In this document: in pieces, positions 23,324-34,100 of the stretch
How the letters are laid out: each line of letters begins with the position of its first letter
Numbering within the stretch: the first letter of the stretch is position 1
NCBI GenBank assembly: GCA_019693395.1
Contig: JAAMXP010000003.1
Location: 1-36,999, forward strand
Reading direction: 5' to 3'
Origin: Ettlia oleoabundans
Lineage: Eukaryota > Chlorophyta > Chlorophyceae > Chlamydomonadales
DNA: 36,999 bases
The notes under the pieces: model-generated
Database searches by the model: none
Told to the model about the DNA's origin: nothing
What the model saw: only the letters and a program-made list of their open reading frames with translations
Translations under genes and position numbers: made by a program

Positions 23324-24661
23324 CTGGCGGCACGTTGCCGCCTCTCCAGCACGGAACACTGTCGCACTGTGAGCTGGCAACACCATATGTGGGCGGCGAT
23401 GCGTGACGCAGCCGTTGCTGCTAGGACCCATTCTGCCTTCTTCCTTGTCTCTCTGGGCCTGTGGAACATTTCCGCGATTGCCACTGACCAACACACTGGC
23501 TGGGCTGGAGACACAGGCTTCAAGATCAGATGGCGGCGGCAGCAAATGAGGCGCCAGCTGCATGTCCAACCGGGTTATCAGGCCATTGCTAACGTGCTGA
23601 TCTTGCCAGGGTTGAGGCAAGCTCGGCAAATATCGTTGAAGCAGTCGGTTCCCCTCGGGTCCTGCCCAATCCTGCCGCGCCCACTGGGGCGGAGGGTGGG
23701 GCAACATATCAATGCTTAGGTGCAGGCAAAGTGCAGGGAGCTCCTCGAGAGACTGGTTTGAGCGGGGAGCAGAAAAGAAAGGCCAGCAGTCCAGGCAGGG
23801 CGGCCACAAACGGGAGTAGCTTTGTGAAGAAGCATGTTTTGAGTAAAAAGATCAAGACCCGTCCTGGGGTTTAGGCCTTCCTAACCCACGTGACACCGGG
23901 GAGAGCTTTGGTGCCAGGTGCCGCCGTCATGCCTGGCCCCTATTCTCTCGGCAATGCTCCCTTTGGACGTGAATCTGCAGTCATGGGTTGAGCTGTGGGA
24001 TGCTTGTGGTTGCCTTTCGCTTGGAGCATGGAAACTCTGCTGGTTGCGCTGTAATGCACACTAGCACACCAACCCACCCCTGCTTAGCCAGCTCACCGAC
24101 TGCTTCCGTCCGTGGGCATCTGGTTCCCAACATCCACGCCACCTGCAACCTGCTGCAGTGCACAGTTTAACTAATCCGTGCACAACATTGGTGGCGGAGA
24201 TTGTTACCGACACCGGCAGGAAATACAGGTGTGGCAGCTGCAGAAGCCAAGGATTCACGCACGAATGAGCTGCTCCATGCCCGCTGCCATGGCGCCACCT
24301 CCTTCATGATTTTGTTTTCTTTAGATCGAATTTGTAGTTGGATCTCGTCAGGTAGATCTCTCTAGATGTTCCTCAGCATTGTGATGTCTGAAAGCTTTGC
24401 AGCAAGATGCAGCCGCGCTGAGGTCCCTAGCATCGCGCCGTCCTACCCAGCCCGGGCTAGATAGGACGGCTTGCCTGCTTGAAGATACACAACAAAGTGA
24501 TACCGCGAATCAGGCGAGGGCATGTGGCAGTCGGCTGTCGCGCTGTGGCCGCCATTGTCCTTCCGCCGCCGCCTTCGCCCTGGCCGTGAAGTGTTGTACA
24601 TTCCGCCAGGCACGGTCCTTACCTTGATGAATACTCAGCTGCACGCTCACCTTACCCCTTG
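23324..24661. other. divergent intergenic region, possible 5' exon of OPR-like gene
   Basis: This holds the promoter of the wax-synthase-like gene, and the promoter plus probably the transit-peptide exon of the minus-strand OPR-like gene. The minus strand is open from about 23809 to 23288 in the OPR frame, but its residues show no clear signal. A short hairpin lies at 24437-24470. No other gene is visible. Confidence 0.4.
24437..24470. repeat. perfect 9-bp inverted repeat with an internal palindrome
   Basis: GCCGTCCTA (24437-24445) pairs with TAGGACGGC (24462-24470). The 16-base loop contains the palindrome AGCCCGGGCT (24449-24458). It lies about 190 bp upstream of the acyltransferase ATG and could be a promoter or 5' UTR structure. 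Function is unknown. Confidence 0.6.
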
Positions 24662-26163
24662 ATGCTGCAGTCAATTATGCTCGATTACCCGGTTGGGTTG
24701 GTGCTTGCTGCAGCCAGCGTGGCGGCCTGTTCCGTCTGGTTGCACCGAAGTGCATTGCAATCGCGCAGCAGGCGGCCCGCTGCTGCAGCCCTCGGCGCCG
24801 CATTCCTGACCAACTGCATGGTGCCACTATTCTTTGACAGAACCACCGCCTATGTCACACGAGGGATGCTGGCTTTCATACTGCAATGGCTGGCAAACTC
24901 CAAGGCACTGGCATTCTACTGTGGCCGCGGACCGCTGGCCATTCAGCGTTGGACATGGCCTCAGTTCATGGCGCTTTATGCGCTGCCCCTCCTACCAGCG
25001 GATCCAGGGGCACTCGCCAACCGTACTGCTACCAGCAGTGCAAACCTGCTGGCTCGCTGTGTTGGGAAGGCAGGCATAACAGCAGCAGCACTATTTGGGT
25101 TGGCCTGCACCCCGCCCCAGGTCGTGAAAGAGGTGTTGTGTGTGCTCGCCATGTACGGCTGGCTGGGTAAGTTTGGTGTGCAGGGTGCAGCAGCTGCCTA
25201 CTGCTTGATTGTAGCCATGCCATCATACCGGCATGCTGCCGTTGCGCAGTAGGGAAGTAAAACTTCACTGTTGTTGCATGTGATTGTTTCTGTCTTCTTA
25301 GTGCAGCTTGAACTGTCCCTGGTTTGTTCTGCCTGGCCTGACAAGCTTGTGCTTTGCTGCAGGCCTTGCAATGGACGGCATGGGGAGCCTTGCTCTTGCT
25401 CTGCTTGGGTTGCACTTGGTGCCCAATTTCCAACTACCCTGGCACGCGCTGTCGATTTCAGCTTTCTGGGGCCGCCATTGGAATCTCGCGGCCAGCAATG
25501 CTGTGCGAGTGACAGTCTATGAACCCATTGTGGAGGGTGCCTGGGTGCGGCAGAGCCATCCGTCAAAGGAAACCGCAGAGGCTGTGGCAGCAGCAGGCGG
25601 AAGCCCAAGGCACCTGCACCTGCAACAGGGAATGCATCCAAGGCAGTCTTCGTCTAGTGGGCGGCCTCCCAGGTCGGCGCTGGCGCTGTGTGCTGCGTGC
25701 TTTGTCAGCGGGGTGATTCATGAGGCGATCGTGTGGTACATCAGCAGCACAACAACAAAGGGTGCCTGGTTGACATTTTTTACACTCCAGGTGCGCAGGA
25801 CGCTACGTGGTTCAACAATGGCACTGCGGACGTGGGCTATTACAGAAATGCGTTGCTGCTGTTTGAAAGCACCGCCCCACTGTCCCTCTTGTGTGTAGTC
25901 CTTGCCCTTGCCCTAGCTGTCATGCGTGGTTTCTGCTGCAGGGCCCAGTTATCCTTGCGGAGCGCATGGTGCTAAGTTGGCTGGGACGGGCTGGCATCAA
26001 GTTGCCCGCACTGCTGCGTGTGGCTGCCACGCTGGGCATGCTGCTCATCCTGTCCCACTACCTCTTCTTCTTGCCCGTTGAGCGCGTCCCGCTGGTCCAT
26101 GTGTTTTTGGCACGCATGGGCAGGCTGTTTGGTGCCTTTCAAGTTGCGCTGGATGGCCAATAG
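24662..26163 (+). CDS. membrane-bound O-acyltransferase, wax-synthase/MBOAT_2 type
   Basis: Exons: 24662-25166, 25363-25790, 25942-26163 (384 aa, normal for the plant wax-synthase family). The family moves an acyl chain from acyl-CoA to an alcohol in the ER membrane. The sequence is rich in hydrophobic helices: an N-terminal pair, several near 60-190, and two at the end including LLRVAATLGMLLILSHYLFF. Family marks are LANSKALAFYCGRGPL near 80-95, AFWGRHWNL (202-210, matching the FWGRRWH block) and the active-site region SGVIHE, with His288 the likely catalytic histidine. A hydrophilic Ser/Gln/Pro-rich insert (about 228-270) lies between the two motifs. A second ATG at 24677 is also possible. 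It ends with TAG. The natural product (wax ester, sterol ester or other) cannot be told from sequence. Confidence 0.87.
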
Positions 26164-26366
26164 TGAGTAACAGCAGTAGCACTGGGAGCGGTGCTCAAAG
26201 TTAGCAGTGGACTCGTGGTGCAAGGCCGCTTTCTGCAATGACAACGCTCAAGAGTCTGATGCTTCATTGTGAAGCATCTGCTATTACATGTGGTTTATTT
26301 TTCTTTTTACACTTCAAAACCTTTGACTAATTTTAAATTTCGTTGCCCATATTCACGCCTTAGCCC

Positions 26367-29246
26367 ATGCATTCACAGCAGCCCCATCATGCCCTCTTTA
26401 TATGGGGCAATGGGCGGATCTCCTGCCCTTCTTTCAGTAACCCTCTCACTGTTCCCGGCGCTCCAGCAATAGGCACTCCTCTTGAGCTCAAGCTTGCGCA
26501 ACATCGTCTACGCAGGCGCAGGCCTACTAGGCGCAGGCGTCCAACGGGTTTCTGGCAAGGCTTCTTGAGCAACCTGATATCAGCACTACAAGTTAGCAGT
26601 GTCAGCAGCCCTGCCAGTATGTTTCTTGCTTTTGCAGGCGCGCGCAGCAGCTCTCAACGCTTCTTGCAGCATGGCAGGTGCGGTAGCCGTCAAAGGGTTG
26701 CCGCCCAACCCTGAGGAGCCATGGCCTGGTGGCTCGTCTGCCGAGCAGAAGAAGCCATCATCAGTGGAAGCGGATTGGCAGCCTGCTGAGCAAGCCTACG
26801 GCAAGCTGGGAGCTTGCGCTGGGGCTTGTCTTGCCAGTATGCGGGTTGCGTGGTGCAGAACTGGCAGTTCAAGGCTGGTGTACATCTGCTCCACAGCCAC
26901 CCGCCTTTGCCAGATTCATTGGAGTTCCGCTAACTTACCTACTGCAGGGCTGGCAGGCGTTGATGGTGTTGGCGGGCTTCAACCCTGATGCCGTGCCTTC
27001 CTGCCTGCGCCCCGCAGCAGCACCCACAGCCACTCACCCATGCGTTCAAACGGACTAAAGTGTGCAGCCACTGTGGCAGCAGGTGATTCGCTGCTCAATT
27101 GCACCCTAGCTGAGCAGGCAGCAGCAGGAGCAGCACCTGGTGACAGTAGCGCTGGTCAGGCTCCCAAGGTGGCTGCGAGCAGCCTGGCTGATCTCCTGTC
27201 AGACCCTGCCATTCAGTTGCTGGGTACAGACACGGTGCTGGCGGAGCTTCGTTGTGGCTTGGCCCCGCTGCTGCACTACCGCCCATGCACGCGCCAGCGG
27301 GGCGCGGCAGGTGTTGCCCACATCCTGGGCCCTCTTCAGCTCATCTGCCAGGCACGTTTCGTAGTTATCAATGCCTGGTTGCTGAGGGGATTACCTGGGC
27401 ATCACCCAGCACCCAACGCTGAACTTCCAACCTCTCATCCTGGCACCCAGAGTGGTTCCATGCCAGACCATGCAGCACCTACCTGCAGCCCAAGTTGCAC
27501 CCTGTCCGCCTAGTACTGCCTGCAGGAGTGCATGGGTCGCAACTCACTGACCTGCGATGCCATTGGCCACTGGTTCTTTCTTCACACGCGTATCAGAGAG
27601 GCTGGCATTGGCCGAGTGCAGGACAGCCTGCTAATCGCGGCGGCTGCCTTTAGGCATGGCAACGCCAGTGTGCTCAACAGCGAGGTGGATGCTTCCCGCC
27701 ACTGCTTGCGGCATCAACTCGGTAATTTTCATGTCATGCCAGTGGTGTGTGTATGGGTACCCATTGTGGGCACATCACCGCAATGGCTGCCTTTGGGTGT
27801 TGCTGTCAAAGGCATGAAGCACAGTCACCCATGTGCTGCTGCCGTTTGACTGCAGACACTGGCCAGCATGCGGACCGTGCTTGCGACAGCTCGCTTCCAG
27901 CCTGCCCACCACATCCAGTTTGGCAGCATGTGTGTGGAGCGCCTGTTGCGTTTGAGCCATGCCGAGCCTGGCTCAAGCTGCAGCACCTTGCAGAAGTGGT
28001 AAGCCCCTTCCTGCTACTGCATGATTGATTTGATAGGTTTATGGCAGCCAATGCACTTTCTGCATACCAACGGGGTGTTGGGCATAAGAGAAATTATCTA
28101 TGACGAAAAATGGCTGGCACCTCCACACATAACAGCAGCATGTCACAACCTGCACCGCCGCTGTAGGTGGAGTCCCTGAGCATCCTGCGCTGCTGCGATG
28201 CTCCATCTGCCGCACACATGGACAATCTTGCGCCCTCAGTGGCTCGAAAAGTGGAGGGCAACGCTTGTCAACTGGATGTGCGCAGCTCATTCAGCTGGCC
28301 AGGGGAGGACTCAAGATGTGGAACTTTGCACAAATGTAGTGTCTGGATTGGCAAGCAACAGAAGCATGCTGGTTGTACACCAATGAGTCAACCTCTGCAT
28401 GTTGGTGCTCTGGTGATTTCAAGGTCGACGGTCCAGGTTGATGATCAGCGTCCCTGTGATTGCAGCTACTGCCATGGTTATAACCAGCACATTGCTGGCT
28501 GCGACTCCAGCATGGCACTTGCACAGGCATTGTACGGGCTGCAGCCCTGGCAGAGCAGGAAGCTGGCATTGGCCCGGCAAAGCAAATACCATGTCAAACG
28601 TGCTGTGCCGTGCTGTTGTCATGTCGTACAGTTGTCCCATCAATGATTGCGGTGAATTGCTGTTTTCTGGATTGGTGTCACATCAGCATCGCAGTAAGTG
28701 CGATGTTATGCTTTCTGCTTTGGCGTGCATGTTGCACATGCAGAGCAAAACACATTCAAACAAGAGCTGGCAACTGATCCTCTTTCACGTGTTGCAGGTG
28801 CGCCTGCGCTTGCAGTCAACCAACGAGAAGCAGCACATTGCAATCTTCCTGCATGACCCCGGGAAGCACATGCTGCTTAACGGGGCGCGCGGGGGGGCGC
28901 TGGTTCCCAGAGGCGGGCCTGGAGCGCATCCTGCAGGCACGTGCGGACGAGGGCCCAACAAACATATGGGTTTCCAGGGCGGTTGCACAGTTGCCAACGC
29001 AGTTTGAACTGGAGGGACTGCTGATGCCAACCTGAGCCAGTGGTGATTGTAGAATTTCACTGCGGTTCTGTAACAGCCCCTTCAACTGTGTGACGCGCGC
29101 ATGAAATCTTATCACCCTTGCTTCCCCTCTGCCCTACCCAGCTGTGGATAGCAGGGTGGCACGTTGTGCACCTGGACTCCCAGACCTGCCTGCAGCTGCC
29201 AGGCAGCAACCTTGCCAAAGAGCCGGTGGCACTGATGCTGGAATAG
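26367..29246 (+). CDS. probable OPR/RAP-domain protein, exons only partly resolved
   Basis: This looks like a second organellar RNA-binding repeat protein, but I could not join it into one frame. Supported pieces: a possible first exon from ATG 26367, Arg-rich and transit-peptide-like, to 26591; a piece near 26948 (GWQALMVLAGFNPDAVP); about 27062-27350 (LLSDPAIQLLGTDTVLAEL); 27526 to about 27720 (CDAIGHWFFLHTRIREAG, RVQDSLLIAAAAF); about 27857-28001 (TLASMRTVLATARFQPAHH); 28798 to about 28880 (EKQHIAIFLHDPGKHMLL); and a last exon 29142-29246 (LWIAGWHVVHLDSQTCLQLP, TAG stop). The last two resemble the two halves of a RAP domain, in which an AL.VDGP-like strand is followed by GW.VV and a terminal helix. 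The stretch between 28002 and 28797 has stops in every frame I tried to link, and the phases at 27720 and 28001 do not match my best partners. It may be decayed, misassembled or contain exons I missed. Confidence 0.4.
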
Positions 29247-29359
29247 CATGTGCGCAGCAGTTTTTGTTTTGTGTCCTAAACGTTTGTACAGCGTGAGCAT
29301 GAGCATCGAAAATGCCAGTGGGCAAGCAAGGCCACATCAGCAGGCAACAAGGGCTGGAC

Positions 29360-30989
29360 TCAACGGTTAATATTCGCTTCCCACCAACCCAAGTCAGTGC
29401 TGCTGCCTCCCTGCCGTCCTGGCTGCCCAGAACCCTTCCGCTGCTGCTGGTGCTTGCTGCTAGGCCCACCCCTTGTTTGTCTTCTACCAATCCTGCCAGT
29501 TGCGGCCCCTCGTGCTTCGCTGATGCCTGTGCTGCTGCGCTGTGACGTGTCATACCATCGCTTCTTTGCTTGCTCAGCTCCCTCGTTTTCCTGTTGCCTG
29601 CCAGTCTGGCTGTTGCTACGATTCATCCTACTTTTACCGGCAGCCTTTGGCGGCGCTACCGCATCGTCAGGTTGAAGCAGCGATGCTGGCATGTATCGTG
29701 GCGTGCCTGTGGCAACAGGTCGCACAGGGGGCAGCAAGTCAAGTCATGTTTGCAGATCCTGCAAGGCGGCAGCTGGACAGATATGTGTGCTCTGCTGTTA
29801 ACGTGGACTCCTGATGTTTGGCACATTTGGCAGTGAGCCAAACAAACTGTGAAACCGCACAAGCTCTGCTCCACATGTGTCTCACCTTGCTTTGCTGTGG
29901 CATCAGGCGACGGCTTTGCTGCTGCTGCGGCCATGATGTCCGGCAGCAGCGCCATGGCAGACGCCATCAGGGGTTGGAACAGGTTGGCATCACGCCTGTC
30001 GCATGCTGCTAGGTTGAGGAACACACGTAGCACGTCTTGGAAATCAGCTGGCCCGCCGTCAGCCGCGGGCAGGTCCTTGCCTTGTAAGATGCTGGCCATC
30101 AGCCGGCGGTGTGCATTCTTGGTCTGCAGAGGGCACAAGAAAGAGGGCGCATGTCTGGTGATTGGCCGGCAACTATTTGTCGAGCCAGCCCAACAAGCAC
30201 GACTGTTCTTGAACGGCTTGACCACAGCCTTTCACTGCTGGCCCTGCTACCCCTAGGCGGAAGGGCCCTTCCGCACCCCCCCTTGACATTGCTTCTGCGC
30301 GCTAACCCACTGCAGTGCCTAAGTAGAGTGGGGACCCACCTTGCGATCATCCACAGGGTATCCCGCTTTGACCAGCGCCTGCAGCTTGGAAAGTTGCAGG
30401 GCGTGCAGTATGTCCCCACGCTGGCGTGCAAGGCTCAGAACTGCACGCTTCATAGCACCTGCAGGCAGGCAGCAGAAAGAGAGCAGTGACGCTACAGCAA
30501 AATTATCATGATCAGCACATAGATGATTAAGGCAAACAAAACAAGTTGCAAGTTATCATGTCCCAACCATAAAAGGGAAGCAACGGCTGGAGGTGGACAC
30601 CAAAGCAGCGGCAGGGGGTGCGCACCCGGGTTGCTGTCCAGCGCCTCTGGCGACACGCCTGGATCTGCTGCGTAGTGGCCTTGGTCATACACCTGCCTAA
30701 GAAACCGAACCCACACTTCCCTCCACTGGTCATAGCTGGCAGCGGTGGCACTGGTGCTGCTGAGGGCAACGAGGTCGCCGGCAGCGCTTCCGCCATTGCT
30801 GCGGCCACCGCTGCTGCTGGGCACCGAGGTGGAGGACGCAGCGCCTGTAGATACCGATTGCCTTGCGGCTGCTGGCGTGTGCAATGCCGGCACACGAAGC
30901 GCGTCTGGCAAGCCGCACCGAGCAGAAGCCACATGCAGCCGCTGCATGTGAGCAGCAACGCACCGGATCGACATTATATACCGGAGCAT
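29360..30989 (-). CDS. unrecognised organelle-type protein with basic C-terminus
   Basis: Exons (5' to 3'): 30989-30626, 30458-30340, 30123-29886, 29706-29360 (355 aa). All junctions keep frame with GT-AG introns. I do not recognise the family. Residues 1-50 (MLRYIMSIRCVAAHMQRLHV and on) are Arg-containing, lack acidic residues at first and resemble a mitochondrial or plastid presequence. A Ser-rich linker follows. A helical middle part (about 95-230) includes YDQWREVWVRFLRQVYDQG, LSLARQRGDILHALQLSKL, DDRKTKNAHRRLMASILQG and DFQDVLRVFLNLAACDRRD. The last 115 residues (QGTPRYMPASLL on) are hydrophilic, Arg/Lys/Gln/Gly-rich and likely disordered, as in many RNA-binding tails. It is divergent from the coiled-coil gene across 159 bp and convergent with the RAP-like gene. 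The frame is open to a TTG above ATG 30989, so the start is likely but not fixed. Confidence 0.72.
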
Positions 30990-31148
30990 TTCTTGACTAA
31001 CGTACAAGGAGCACTATCAAAGAACTCAGGGAGAAACCCGGTTGAAAGGTGCTGTGCTGCGCTGAACCTAGCATGACATCAACAACTCTCCTTTGTTTCG
31101 TTGCCTTGGTAGTTCTGTATGGTTTCTCACGATCAGCCGTAATTCTCA
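30990..31148. promoter_or_regulatory. short divergent promoter region
   Basis: Only 159 bp separate the start codons of two genes on opposite strands, so this spacer must contain both promoters unless either start is misplaced. I see no clear TATA box. Confidence 0.4.
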
Positions 31149-34100
31149 ATGGCCAGGCCTGCACAAAGCGCAGCTGCGTCATTGGCAGTGCCAGATGAGG
31201 TTGCTCTGACGTTAGCGCAGACACAGGAGCAGGTTGGCCGACATGCGATATTTTCGCAAGGAGTAGTGCTGCAGTCCCTGCCAAACTCGCGATTAAGTTG
31301 CCGACCCGCTGGGCGACGGTGCAGCCGCCTGCCGCGGGTCTCTTCAGCAGCTGCCTGTATTCAATTCAGTCGATGCACGCTGTTCTAACAACCCGCAATG
31401 CAGGCGATGGCGTTGAGAGAGGTGGCGGCATGGGGTCAGAAGTTGCAGCAGCTGGCAGAGCTGCAGGCAGCGCATGCCTCTGCCGCATGTGCGCTGGCAC
31501 CGCTCCAGTCCGTGTGCATGGAGGCGCTCAGCAAACGCAGCCCAGGTATGGACCTTGGCCTCCCATACATCTGTGTGACGACTGGTGCTTAACAAAGCAC
31601 AGGAAGAGGCAAGAAGGCCCTCCTGCAAAGCAAGCCTTGCGATGACCTGCCTGTTCAACTCCCCCCTGCCCCTTCCACCCGGGAATTGTCGTGCAGCGCT
31701 GGCGCCTGCAGTGCCGCTGATAAGTCAGTCACTGGCAGCATACCGGCGTGCAGAGGCAGCACTGGCAGCGCAGCAGGCGGAGGCAGTGGCTGGGCTTGCG
31801 GCGTTGAGTGAAGTGCTGGCGCAGCATGGGGAGCAGTGCGGGGCTGAGGCGCGCCTGCTGGCTCAGCAGCCGCGATGCCTCGAGCTGGTAAGTGCACAAT
31901 GCACAGGCTCGTGTGGCGGCGTTTGACAGGTTGCGAGAGGCATTGTGTATGCTGCTGTCAGCTCCGCACTGTGGCCCAGCCTGAGGGCGCTGCCAGTGGC
32001 CTGCACACCATGTATGTGCTATTGCTGGCAGCGAGATGCCTCCTGCCATGCGTCCTGCTGTGGCAACGATGTGATGCCCACCTCTCGTGCTCCAGGCGGT
32101 TGAGCGTCAGCTGCTGTGCAACATCCAGGGCGAGCTGGCTCAGCGTGCACAGCGCATCGCCGCCAGCAGGGGACAGTTTGGCAGCCTGCCCCCCTTCTCG
32201 CATGCCCTGGAGCAGTTGAAAGCGGAAGCTGCTGCAGCGCTGATGCAGCTCGAGCAGCAGCGGCAGCAGCAGCAAAAGCAACAACAGCGGCAGCACCAGG
32301 AGCAGCAGCAGCAGTTGGAACAATATGATGCCGCAGCTGTAGCGGCAGCCGCACCCCCCGAGCAGTCTGGTGCGCCGACCCAAATGCCACCAGCATCCTG
32401 CCCTGTACCCCTTCCGCGGGAGCAGCAGGAAGCTCGACAACAAGAACGCCAGCAGCAACAGCAGGTGCAAGCACAGGTGGCGGTGCAGCAGGTGCAGGCG
32501 GGGGTCCAGCCAGGCTTGCAGCCTGGGGATGTGCAGCTGCTGGCCTCCAGCATGCAGCAACTGTCCAGCCAGCTCCAGCAGCTGCAGGCCCTGCTGCTGG
32601 GCCAGCAACGCCAGTGGCAGCAGCAGCTGGAGCTGCAGGCGCCGGTGCTACACTTTTTGCATCAGTTGCTGCCAGTGCCGCTGCCACCCGCAGTGCTGCT
32701 TCAGTGGCAGCAGCTGCAGCCACCGCAACCACACCAGCTGCCACAAGCACCATTGCTGCAGCAGCAGCGACAGCAGCTGGAACAGGCTGCTCCTACAGCC
32801 ACAGCGCCAGCAGTGCTGCAGGAGGTGTCGCCCGTAAACATACCCCGCATGCAGACGCAGCATCACCAGCCGGTGCAGGCCTGCGCACTGGGATCAGCGG
32901 TTTTAAGTGCGGCAGCAGCTGCAGCGGCTGCCGAAGCTGAGGCTGCTGCTGCAGCCAGCCTGCCCCTAGCAGCCAGGACAGGCGGCGGTGCCATTGGCAC
33001 GGCGACGGTCGCTACCCCCCTTGCAGCATCCCCGGGATCGGGCCGAGCCGCGGGCCGTGCAGCGCCACTGGCAGAAGCAGCAGAGCGGGTGGCATCAGCT
33101 CCAGGGATGCAACATGAGCGAGGGCCAGCCGCGGTGGTCCCCCTCCTCACCCTGGCTGAGCCGTTGGGCAGGGATGCCAAGGCAGCAGCCACAGCAGCAG
33201 CGGTGGCAGCAGAAGGAGACACGGCGTTGCATGCCGCGCTGCGGGGCGATGCTGCACCCAGCAGTAGCAGCGAGGATTGTGCAGCGGCGGCGGCCGCGGC
33301 TGCAGTGGCAGCTGTGCTTGCTTCCGGGCTGGCAGGCAGCCTGCAGAAGACGACGGCAGCAGCAGAAGGCGCAGAGGGTGAAGCCGAGGAGGGGTCTGGT
33401 GCGGGCAGCGCCTCACCAATGGCTAGGCCGGAGCAGCAGCAGAAGCTGATACGAGGCCTGCATTCGCTGCAGCAGCCAGCAGCTGCAGCGGGTGGCCACT
33501 GCTCCGCCCCTCCGGTGTTTGCGTTCCCGCATCTGCAGTTGCCGGCGTCCCAGCATCTGGGTTCGGCATGCACCCCCTCGTTGCCATCGGGTCAGCCACC
33601 TCGCACAGGCGGCATGACCCGGGCAGCCGCTGCTGGTGGTGGCGATGGCAGCGGCGAGGATGGAGTGGGCTACAGCCCTGCAGGGCCGGAGGGCAAGGAG
33701 AACGTGACCAGCAGCCAGAACAACGGCCAGGAGCGGCTGCTGCCGCCCTCGCCTGCTGCCCCGGATGGCGCTGCTGAGAAGCCAGCAGGACGCAAGCCGG
33801 CAGTAGCAGTGCCTCCAGTTGCAGCAGCCGCAGCAGCAGGCCAGGTGCTGCCAGAATCAGAGGATCAGTCGCTGCCCGGCACCCAGCCCTTGGGCTCACA
33901 GCCCCAGGGGTTGGTGGATGTGCCCGCCCCCAAGGCTGATGCGCCACCGCCAGTGCACCAGCACCAGCACATGCCTTGTCAACAGGCTGCAGGAGCAGCG
34001 GCAGTTGTGCTGCCTGCTGTCCCTTTGGCAGCAGCAGCAGTGAGTGGGCCGCAGCTAGGTGGCAGCGCCTCTGCTGCGCAGGGCACACAAGGTGGGTAGC

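Noticed and set aside
23284..23523. Alternative first exon of the OPR-like gene in another frame, using a GTAATG donor
   Set aside because: It would remove LNNRIRHAGNVQ, which fits the start of the repeat domain far better and uses the stronger GTGAGG donor.
26592..26637. 46-nt intron in the first part of the RAP-like gene
   Set aside because: It keeps frame, but it is about half the length of the shortest well-supported introns here (around 75-90 nt), so I do not treat it as established.
32019..32753. 244-codon Ala-rich frame on the minus strand (and similar at 33423-34151 and 34851-35564)
   Set aside because: It is a shadow of the Gln-rich plus-strand exon: CAG repeats read as CTG/GCT give Leu and Ala runs. 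There are no start context, domains or splice partners.
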